The position numbers and the translations under genes are program-made. Below the pieces are notes generated by a model. That model saw only the letters and a program-made list of their open reading frames with translations. It did no database searches and was not told the DNA's origin. A DNA stretch of 64,000 nt from Christensenella sp. UBA6880. GTDB lineage: Bacteria; Bacillota; Clostridia; Christensenellales; CAG-917. The stretch covers positions 9,826 through 73,825 of the forward strand of contig DKCG01000024.1 of the NCBI GenBank assembly GCA_002449145.1, written 5' to 3'. The first letter of the stretch is position 1. Each line of letters begins with the position of its first letter. This document shows, piece after piece, positions 1-6,393 of the stretch.

Positions 1-75
1 GTGAGGAAGGGGGAAATTTTAAATTTTAAGTGTTTTGTAGAGCAAGAACAAATTCCCGCTGATGGGTGACATAAT
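1..75 (+). other. Copy A of a recurring GTGAGGAAGGGG structured element (3' part)
   Basis: The window opens with GTGAGGAAGGGGGAAA, an AT-rich self-complementary stretch, then a small hairpin TTTTG/CAAA whose loop reads TAGAG-AAGAA. The same order of blocks recurs at 43461-43545 and 49221-49285. Here it lies directly upstream of the tilS promoter. The upstream half, if present, is outside the window. It does not resemble any RNA family I can name. Strand is inferred from the two plus-strand copies upstream of plus-strand genes. Confidence 0.45.
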
Positions 76-78
76 GTG

Positions 79-107
79 TTGTGTTTTTTGCCCGTTTGCT
101 GTATAAT
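79..107 (+). promoter_or_regulatory. Promoter of tilS, predicted leaderless
   Basis: TTGTGT at 79-84, a 17-nt spacer and a perfect TATAAT at 102-107. The tilS ATG begins at 114, six nucleotides after the -10 box, so transcription should start at or next to the start codon and leave almost no 5' leader. No Shine-Dalgarno sequence precedes the ATG. Confidence 0.7.
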
Positions 108-113
108 TGCCGT

Positions 114-1439
114 ATGGCAAACGATATTCAAATAAATTTGAATAAGTTTTTTGAAAATCCGTCTTTTTCGGGCAAGAGAATAGGCGTTGCGCTCAGCGGC
201 GGCAGAGATTCCGTCGCGCTTGCCTATGCGCTCAAAACGGCGGATATTCCTTTGATTGCAATCAACGTCGAACACGGAATAAGAGGCGAAAACAGCCTCA
301 AAGACAGCAAATTCGCCAAAGATTTTTGCAAAAAATACGACATTCCGCTGCTTTGTTTTTCGCTTGACGTGCCGTCGTTTTGCGAGGAAAACGGTTACAC
401 GACAGAGCAGGGCGCGCGCATTTTGCGATACGAGATTTTCGACAAGGTTCTTGACGAGGGCAAATGCGACTATATCGCGCTTGCGCACCACGCCGACGAC
501 CAAGCGGAAACGATTTTTATGCGCATAATCCGCGGCACGGGCGTGAGAGGTCTTTGCGGTATGAAAGAGGTGAACGGCCGCTATATTCGTCCGCTTCTCA
601 ACTGCACGAGAGAGGATATAAACGCTTTCGTCGAGCAAAACTCGCTTCCGTTCGTCGAGGACGAAACCAACGCCGATACGGCGTACACCCGCAATTTTAT
701 CCGCGCCGAACTTTCAAGAATCAAGGAAAAATTCCCGTATCTTTGCACGTCGGTGTCGAGGCTTTGCCAAAACGCAAACGAAGTTTGCGACTATATCGAC
801 CAAAACACGCCGAGTTTGAAACTCGAAGACGGCGAAGTCAAGGTGAGCGTCAAATATATGGACGGCTCGCTCGAAGGCAAGGAACTCGTGCTTAAAGCGG
901 CAAAACTTCTCGGCGTTTGTCAGGACATAGAGCAACGCCATTTTCCGCTCGTGTTCGACCTCGCAAAAGCACAAAACGGAAAAAGAATAGAACTTACGCA
1001 CGGAATGTGTGTGCATAAAGAGGGCGAAAACCTCGTTTTTTCAAGACAAAATCCAACTTGCGCTAATGCAATCGATATGCCTAAAACAAAGTTCGAGGTG
1101 CGGGATTTCGACGACTTCGGCGTGTCTGTTAAGCGCTCGGACAGAAAAGAATACGAGGCGCAAAAGGGCAAGGGCGCGCTTTTTATAGACGGCGACAAAG
1201 TGGCGAAAAACGCTGTGTTGAGATACAGAAAAGACGGCGATTTTATTGAAAAATTCGGCGGCGGGTCAAAGAGCATAGGTGACTTTTTTACGGACAAGAA
1301 AGTGCCGCTGCGGAAAAGAGATTCGCTCGTGTTGCTTGCGTCGGGCAACGAGGTTTTGGCAGTCTTCGGTTTGGAAATTTCCAAAAAGGTCGCAATCGAC
1401 GAAGATACGAAAAACGTATTGAAACTTGCGAAAAAATAA
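114..1439 (+). CDS. tilS: tRNA(Ile)-lysidine synthase
   Basis: TilS attaches lysine to C34 of tRNA-Ile(CAU) using ATP, which makes the tRNA read AUA as isoleucine. The 441-residue product has the N-type ATP pyrophosphatase P-loop SGGRDS at residues 28-33 (usually SGGxDS), then ALAHHADDQAETIFMRIIRG, the typical TilS signature, and a C-terminal part with the VPLRKRD pattern seen in TilS tails. A GTG at 81 would add 11 residues, but the -10 box at 102-107 makes the ATG at 114 the likely start and the mRNA leaderless. It is followed by hpt, a classic tilS-hpt order in Bacillota. The cytoplasmic location and reaction are family knowledge; the call itself is secure. Confidence 0.93.
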   Translation: MANDIQINLNKFFENPSFSGKRIGVALSGGRDSVALAYALKTADIPLIAINVEHGIRGENSLKDSKFAKDFCKKYDIPLLCFSLDVPSFCEENGYTTEQGARILRYEIFDKVLDEGKCDYIALAHHADDQAETIFMRIIRGTGVRGLCGMKEVNGRYIRPLLNCTREDINAFVEQNSLPFVEDETNADTAYTRNFIRAELSRIKEKFPYLCTSVSRLCQNANEVCDYIDQNTPSLKLEDGEVKVSVKYMDGSLEGKELVLKAAKLLGVCQDIEQRHFPLVFDLAKAQNGKRIELTHGMCVHKEGENLVFSRQNPTCANAIDMPKTKFEVRDFDDFGVSVKRSDRKEYEAQKGKGALFIDGDKVAKNAVLRYRKDGDFIEKFGGGSKSIGDFFTDKKVPLRKRDSLVLLASGNEVLAVFGLEISKKVAIDEDTKNVLKLAKK

Positions 1440-1491
1440 TCGGGTGTACCGAAAACGCACCAAAGAAATCATTATTATGGGGTATAGAAAA

Positions 1492-2034
1492 ATGTACGGC
1501 AAAGAAATCAAAAAAGTTCTTATCGAACGTCAAGACATCGCAAAAAGAGTGAGCGAACTCGGAAAGCAAATTTCAAACGACTATAAGGGCGAATCCGTCA
1601 CGCTCGTTTGCACTTTAAGAGGCGCAAGCATCTTTTTTGCAGACCTCGTCAGAGAAATAGAAGGCGACGTCGTGATTGACTTCATCGCGGTTTCGAGTTA
1701 CGGCTCGGGCACGAGTTCGAGCGGCGAAGTGAAGATGATAAAGGACTTGTCCGAACCCATCAAAGACAAAAACGTGATTATCGTCGAGGACATCATCGAC
1801 ACGGGAATTACGCTTTGCTATCTCAAAAAACTTTTGCTTGCGCGCGCGCCGAAATCCCTCAAAGTCTGCTCGCTTCTCGACAAACCGTCAAGACGTAAAG
1901 TGGACTTCAAAGGCGACTACATCGGCTTTGAAATCGAAAACGAATTCGTGGTCGGTTACGGTCTCGATTACAACGAAAAGATGAGAAACTTCAAAGACGT
2001 TTGCGTGCTTGCCCCAGAGGTTTACGGTGGCTGA
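1492..2034 (+). CDS. hpt: Hypoxanthine phosphoribosyltransferase
   Basis: Purine salvage enzyme that joins hypoxanthine or guanine to PRPP, giving IMP or GMP. The product has 180 residues, the normal length. The PRPP-binding loop is visible as VIIVEDIIDTGITL at about residues 95-108, and LRGASIFFADL and YGSGTSSSGEVK match the family. I chose the ATG at 1492 because the purine run GGGG at 1479-1482 sits at Shine-Dalgarno distance and the N-terminus MYGKEIKKVLI aligns with usual Hpt starts; an in-frame ATG at 1477 would add five residues. It lies 52 nt after tilS and its end overlaps the next gene, so the three genes are probably co-transcribed. Confidence 0.93.
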   Translation: MYGKEIKKVLIERQDIAKRVSELGKQISNDYKGESVTLVCTLRGASIFFADLVREIEGDVVIDFIAVSSYGSGTSSSGEVKMIKDLSEPIKDKNVIIVEDIIDTGITLCYLKKLLLARAPKSLKVCSLLDKPSRRKVDFKGDYIGFEIENEFVVGYGLDYNEKMRNFKDVCVLAPEVYGG

Positions 2035-3388
2035 AAAAGAGGATAAACTCAAACTGCTTGCAAGCCTTATAAAGCCCTATGCGACCCTCTACGAAGTGGG
2101 CGGCGCGGTGCGTGACGAACTGCTCGGCATAGAGCGGTTCGACATCGACGTTTGCTCAAAACTTAGGGTTGAAGACGTCAAAAAGATATTGTTAAACACC
2201 GATTTCGTCGTTTCTGACAAAAATCTGCGTATGGGAACGGTGCATATATCTTGCGGAAAATTCGTGTGCGAATACACGACTTTTCGTACGGACAGTTACG
2301 ACTCGGCAAGCGGAGAGCATACCCCCAAAGACGTTGCTTTCACAACGGATATGAGCCTTGACGCAAGGCGCAGAGATTTCAAATGCAACGCCTTGTATAA
2401 GGACGTCGAAACGGGCGAAATCGTCGATTTGCTCGGCGGCATCGCCGATGTGAAAAACAAAATAATATCCACCGCCGACGAGCCGAGTGTGGTGTTCGAG
2501 GCGGACGGACTTAGAGTCTTGCGCATGGTGAGATTCGCCGCCGAACTCGGATTCGAGGTTGAAAAAAACACCTTTGAAACCGCAAGGAAAAACGCGTGGC
2601 GCGTCAAAGATTTGGCGGTCGAGAGAGTGCGCGACGAGTTTGAAAAAATCCTCGTTGCCGACACGAAACACAAGGAACTCGGATTGAAAAATGCGCATAT
2701 CCGAGGCATTGAAATGCTCGACGAACTCGGAATCCTCGATATGCTTCTTCCAGAACTTGCAACGCTCAAAGGCGTGGAACAACCGAAGAAATATCACCTT
2801 TACGACGCTTTCAATCACTCGCTCAAAGCCTGCGAGTACGCGCCGCCGAGATTGAGATTTGCCGCGCTGTTGCACGATGTGGGCAAGGCGGAAGCGATAA
2901 GACAAAACGGAAATATGCACGAGCACGCTCAAATAGGTGCGCAAATGGCGGACGAGATTTGCAAAAGATTCAAATTGCCGACCGCACAAAGAAAGAAAAT
3001 CGTAAAACTCGTGGCGTTGCATATGACGGACATAAAAGGCGATACGTCTACGGCAAAGTTGAGGCGATTCGTTGCGATAAACTACGACGTGATTTTCGAC
3101 CTTTGCGACCTTATGGACGCAGACGCTATGGCTTCGTCGGGAAAAATCGATAGGGAAAACAGAATTCGAAATATCGCTATCGAAATGCAAAACGACGGTT
3201 CGCCGCTGTCGGTGAAGGATTTGAAAATAAACGGAAACGACCTCGTAAATCTCGGCGTGGACGAAAAATCGCGCGCTGCGATTCTCAACGAGTTGTGGCT
3301 CGATACGGTTATGAATCCCGCGCTCAACGACAGAGATAAGGCTCTTGCGTACGTCGAAAAATACGTCGAAAAAAGAATGAAACCGTAA
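2027..3388 (+). CDS. cca: CCA tRNA nucleotidyltransferase with HD domain
   Basis: Class II nucleotidyltransferase that adds or repairs the CCA end of tRNAs. The 453-residue protein starts with the GGAVRD motif (residues 25-30) and the DxD metal site FDIDV (39-41). RRDFKCNALY and RFAAELGFEVE of the head and neck domains follow, then an HD phosphohydrolase signature LLHDVGKAEA near residue 280. HD domains are common in these enzymes. The GTG at 2027 is the likely start: AGAGG at 2016-2020 is a good ribosome site, and the 8-nt overlap with hpt suggests translational coupling. A TTG at 2009 gives a longer frame but lacks such a site. A poly(A) polymerase role cannot be excluded by eye, but CCA addition is the usual role for this type in Clostridia. 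Confidence 0.88.
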   Translation: MAEKEDKLKLLASLIKPYATLYEVGGAVRDELLGIERFDIDVCSKLRVEDVKKILLNTDFVVSDKNLRMGTVHISCGKFVCEYTTFRTDSYDSASGEHTPKDVAFTTDMSLDARRRDFKCNALYKDVETGEIVDLLGGIADVKNKIISTADEPSVVFEADGLRVLRMVRFAAELGFEVEKNTFETARKNAWRVKDLAVERVRDEFEKILVADTKHKELGLKNAHIRGIEMLDELGILDMLLPELATLKGVEQPKKYHLYDAFNHSLKACEYAPPRLRFAALLHDVGKAEAIRQNGNMHEHAQIGAQMADEICKRFKLPTAQRKKIVKLVALHMTDIKGDTSTAKLRRFVAINYDVIFDLCDLMDADAMASSGKIDRENRIRNIAIEMQNDGSPLSVKDLKINGNDLVNLGVDEKSRAAILNELWLDTVMNPALNDRDKALAYVEKYVEKRMKP

Positions 3389-3492
3389 GAGAATCTATAA
3401 GAAAAATAACGGTAAACAAAGAAAATCAACGGTAAACGGAAAGAATAAACGATAAGAAAACAAACAGAAAATACAAAGTAAGTGAGGCTGAT

Positions 3493-4833
3493 ATGACAGG
3501 ATTGTACGTTTTGATTGCGGTGTGCATCGCTCTATTAATCGCTTGTATTGCGTTGTGCGTCCTTTTGCTCAAAAAAAGCGGCGAAAAATCCGCTGATACC
3601 GAAATTGCGGGCGTAAGAGAGGAAAACGAAAGACTCAAAAACGAAATCGACACCGCTATGAAAATCAACAACTCTATGCTGCTCGGAACGCTCAACGTTC
3701 AGTCAGAAAACATAAAGTCGGTGGGCGAGCGTATGGACAGATTCGTGCAAATCACGCAAAGAGGTTTGGAAGAAGTCAAGACTCAAACCGCCCAAAGCAT
3801 AGCCGCGCTTCGCGTGGCAAACGAGCAAAGCATCGCCACTCTCACGGCTCTTAACGCAAACAGTATGAAAGAGATGAAAGAGGACAACGCAAAGCAACTC
3901 GAAAAAATGCGCGAAACCGTCGACGAAAAACTCAGCGCGACCCTCGAAACGAGATTCAATCAGTCTTTCAAAATCGTCAACGACAGGCTCGAAGAAATCA
4001 ACAGAACTTTTTCCGAACTTCAAAACTTGCAGACGGGCGTCAACGACCTCAACCGCATTTTCAAAAACGTCAAAACGCGCGGAACGTGGGGGGAAGTGTC
4101 GCTTGAAAATCTGCTTGCGCAAATTCTCGCGCCCGAACAATATCAAAAGCAAGTGCGCATAAAGAGGGGAAGCGAAGATATGGTGGATTTTGCCATTCGT
4201 ATGCCGGGAAAGGGCGACGAAGAAGTGTTGTTGCCCATTGACGCAAAGTTCCCCGTCGAGGATTACGCGCGCCTCGTCGAAGCGTCCGAAAAGGGCGACC
4301 CCGACGGCGTGGAAGCGGCAAGCAAGGCTCTTGCGGCTCGTGTGAAAGGCGAGGCTATGAGCATAAGAGACAAGTATGTCAATCCGCCAAAAACCACCGA
4401 TTTTGCTATTATGTATCTTCCCACCGAGGGCTTGTACGCAGAGATTATCAAACGCGAAGGGCTTGTCGAGGACATTCAAAACAAGTTTAGAATCGTGGTG
4501 TGCGGGCCGACCACGATTGCGGCGTTGCTCAATAGTTTGCAAATGGGATTCAGAAGCGTCGCAATCGAAAAACGAAGCACCGAAATTGGCAAACTTTTGC
4601 AAGGATTTATGAGCGATTTTGCGCTGTTCACGAAGTACTTAAAGCAGACGGGCGACCGTTTGGACACCGTGAAAAAGTCGCTTGAAAACGCCGAAGAACG
4701 TACGAGAATCATCGGCAAAAAACTCAACAAAGTCAACAGCCTTTCCGACGAGAAAGGACCTGATATGGAACAACTTATAGCGTCGTCTACAGATGACGAA
4801 ATCACGTTTGAGGGCGGAACGTATGAAGGCTGA
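3493..4833 (+). CDS. rmuC: RmuC-family DNA recombination protein
   Basis: RmuC proteins limit inversions at short inverted repeats and are predicted nuclease-like membrane-tethered proteins. The 446-residue product has one N-terminal transmembrane helix (about residues 4-26, LYVLIAVCIALLIACIALCV), a long coiled coil (about 35-190, rich in E, K, Q), then the RmuC core beginning WGEVSLENLLAQIL near residue 199 with LLPIDAKFPVEDY and FAIMYLPTEGLYAEI. The start is supported by GTGAGG five bases upstream of the ATG. It follows cca by 104 nt with no terminator seen and overlaps the next gene by 11 nt. The biochemical activity of the family is still not well defined. Confidence 0.88.
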   Translation: MTGLYVLIAVCIALLIACIALCVLLLKKSGEKSADTEIAGVREENERLKNEIDTAMKINNSMLLGTLNVQSENIKSVGERMDRFVQITQRGLEEVKTQTAQSIAALRVANEQSIATLTALNANSMKEMKEDNAKQLEKMRETVDEKLSATLETRFNQSFKIVNDRLEEINRTFSELQNLQTGVNDLNRIFKNVKTRGTWGEVSLENLLAQILAPEQYQKQVRIKRGSEDMVDFAIRMPGKGDEEVLLPIDAKFPVEDYARLVEASEKGDPDGVEAASKALAARVKGEAMSIRDKYVNPPKTTDFAIMYLPTEGLYAEIIKREGLVEDIQNKFRIVVCGPTTIAALLNSLQMGFRSVAIEKRSTEIGKLLQGFMSDFALFTKYLKQTGDRLDTVKKSLENAEERTRIIGKKLNKVNSLSDEKGPDMEQLIASSTDDEITFEGGTYEG

Positions 4834-5611
4834 TTTGCACATTCACACAAACAAAAGCGACGGCTCTCTCTCGCCCGGAGAAGTCGTGCGCTGGGCAAAA
4901 AGCAAGGGCTTGGACGTTATGGCAATCACCGACCACGACACCGTAGCGGGGCTTGACGAAGGGCGCGACGAGGCGCGGAAAGTCGGCATAAAATTTGTCG
5001 ACGGAATAGAACTGAGCACCTTTTCAATTTGCGAAATCCACATTTTAGGATACAATATCGACTACAAAAACCCCGATTTCGTGCAAGAACTGCAAAAAGT
5101 GCAGGATATGCGCAAGGATAGAAATATCCGCATAGGTCAAAAACTCAAAGACCTCGGAATCAACGTCGACGTCGACTTTTCGGCAAACGGACTCGGGCGT
5201 ATGAATATTGCGCGCCAACTCGTGAAAGAAGGGTATTGCAGAGATATTAACGACGCTTTCGACAGATACCTTAAACCCGGGGCAAAAGCGTATTGCGAGG
5301 CAAAAAGACTTACGCCCGTCGAGGCGGTGAAACTCATAAAAAAATACGGCGGTTTCGCTTCCGTAGCGCACCCGAAAAAATACTTGCTCGACAAACGCCT
5401 CGATATGTTGCTCGGCGGTCTTAAACAATTCGGACTCGACGGAATGGAACTCAACTATCCCTCGCACAACGAACAGGACAAAAAGAACTTTGCCGCACTT
5501 ATGGAAAAGCACCGCTTGTTGCCTACGGGCGGAAGCGATTTCCACGGCGACGAGGACAAGAACTTCGTCTACGACCTCGACCAAAGAACGGCAAGAAGAT
5601 TGCACGTTTAG
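4823..5611 (+). CDS. PHP-domain phosphoesterase (YciV/TrpH-like)
   Basis: Metal-dependent PHP phosphoesterase of 262 residues. The first metal motif DLHIHTNKSDG is at residues 4-14, ITDHDT at about 36-41, an SVAHPKKY histidine motif lies in the middle, and GGSDFHGD is near the C-terminus; together they cover the metal ligands of the PHP family. YciV/TrpH enzymes act on 3',5'-nucleoside bisphosphates or trim RNA 5' ends, and that role is inferred here. The ATG at 4823 lies inside the end of rmuC (11-nt overlap), so translation is probably coupled. The gene ends the run that starts with tilS; repeats and then a terminator at 6070-6119 follow. Confidence 0.85.
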   Translation: MKADLHIHTNKSDGSLSPGEVVRWAKSKGLDVMAITDHDTVAGLDEGRDEARKVGIKFVDGIELSTFSICEIHILGYNIDYKNPDFVQELQKVQDMRKDRNIRIGQKLKDLGINVDVDFSANGLGRMNIARQLVKEGYCRDINDAFDRYLKPGAKAYCEAKRLTPVEAVKLIKKYGGFASVAHPKKYLLDKRLDMLLGGLKQFGLDGMELNYPSHNEQDKKNFAALMEKHRLLPTGGSDFHGDEDKNFVYDLDQRTARRLHV

Positions 5612-5644
5612 CAGAGATTTTCTGCCAAACACGCAATCAACTAT

Positions 5645-5742
5645 ATCGTTGCTTTCGCAACGGTGAGATTCTCGCTTTGCGAGAGTGAAATTGTGACTTG
5701 CGTCACAATGAAATTGCGGCTTTGCCGCAGTTGCGGATGATT
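5645..5742. repeat. Array of mini-hairpins joined by a constant GTGAAATT-like linker (array 1)
   Basis: Four 5-bp hairpins follow one another: GTTGC/GCAAC, CTCGC/GCGAG, GTGAC/GTCAC and GCGGC/GCCGC, each with a 3-4 nt loop. Between them lies a nearly constant linker, GGTGAGATT, GAGTGAAATT or AATGAAATT. The stems differ in sequence while the linkers are kept. No open frame of note covers it. Confidence 0.7.
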
Positions 5743-5757
5743 TGAAATCAATTCTTC

Positions 5758-5880
5758 AGTTTGTCCTTGCGAGGAATAACGAATATTGCGACGTGTAGGT
5801 CAAGGCGAAGCCACATTACGCTACGCTAGATTCCCACGCTTACGCTCGGAATGACGAAATGGTGGGACACCCACACCCGA
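5758..5880. repeat. Dispersed intergenic repeat, copy 1
   Basis: The stretch holds GTCCTTGCGAGGAA, a GACGTG block, ACGCTACGCTAGATTCCC and ACGCTTACGCTCGGAATGAC, then a GTGGGACACCCAC hairpin. A second copy at 9300-9425 has the same TTCCCACGCTTA-GCTCGGAATGAC core and the same trailing hairpin style, and its far end is the reverse complement of the TTGCGAGGAA block. This is a repeat family, not a gene. Confidence 0.7.
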
Positions 5881-5990
5881 TTGTGACTTGCGACACAGCG
5901 ATATTGCGGCTTTGCCGCAGTGAAATTCTCGCTGTGCGAGAGTGAAATCCTCACTGCGTTCGGGTGAAATCCACGCTGTGCGTGGGTTGA
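5880..5990. repeat. Array of mini-hairpins with constant linker (array 2)
   Basis: A second run with the architecture of 5645-5742: GCGGC/GCCGC, CTCGC/GCGAG, CTCAC/GTGA (longer loop) and CACGC/GCGTG, separated by AGTGAAATT, GAGTGAAATC and GTGAAATC. Two stems are shared with array 1, and two are not. The dispersed repeat lies between the two arrays. Confidence 0.68.
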
Positions 5991-6069
5991 GGAAGATTTA
6001 GATGTCCTAAATGCAATTAACCAACAGAGTTAACGCCGTAGTTGAGGAATATTCAAATATGTAATCAAA

Positions 6070-6119
6070 AATAACCCCTAACGCTGGCAACGCCGCAGTT
6101 AGGGGTTATTTGAATTTTT
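6070..6119. terminator. Rho-independent terminator, probably bidirectional
   Basis: A perfect 13-bp stem, AATAACCCCTAAC (6070-6082) with GTTAGGGGTTATT (6098-6110), is followed on the plus strand by TGAATTTTTTTT. On the minus strand it is followed by TTTTTGATTAC. It separates the convergent tilS run and copA. Confidence 0.85.
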
Positions 6120-6183
6120 TTTGCTTGATTTTTGCTTGATTTTTTCGTTTGTTATTTTGCCTTATTTACGTCGTTATTCCGCG

Positions 6184-6393
6184 TTATTTTATGCCTTTTA
6201 CGTCGTAGCCGGCGTTCTCGACGGCGGACTTCAAGACGGAATCGTCTACGTTCGTCGCAAGCGTGACTACCGCGTTTTTATCGTCGAGCGATACCTCGAC
6301 GTCCGTTACGCCGCTTACCTTTGAAAGTGCGTCCTTGACGTGCTTTACGCAGTGCATACACATCATTCCTTCGATTGAAATCGTTTTTTGCAT
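6184..6393 (-). CDS. copZ: Putative CopZ copper chaperone from an internal in-frame start in copA
   Basis: The last 69 residues of CopA form a complete HMA domain beginning MQKTISIEGMMCMHC, which is exactly the usual length of a stand-alone CopZ. The sequence GGAAGG at 6401-6406 lies seven bases upstream of this ATG, an excellent Shine-Dalgarno site inside the copA frame. This suggests that the domain is translated both as the pump tail and as a free cytosolic Cu(I) chaperone that hands copper to CopA. An alternative is a recent copA-copZ fusion by loss of a stop codon, with a relic ribosome site. Free CopZ production is inference. Confidence 0.6.
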   Translation of the reverse strand: MQKTISIEGMMCMHCVKHVKDALSKVSGVTDVEVSLDDKNAVVTLATNVDDSVLKSAVENAGYDVKGIK

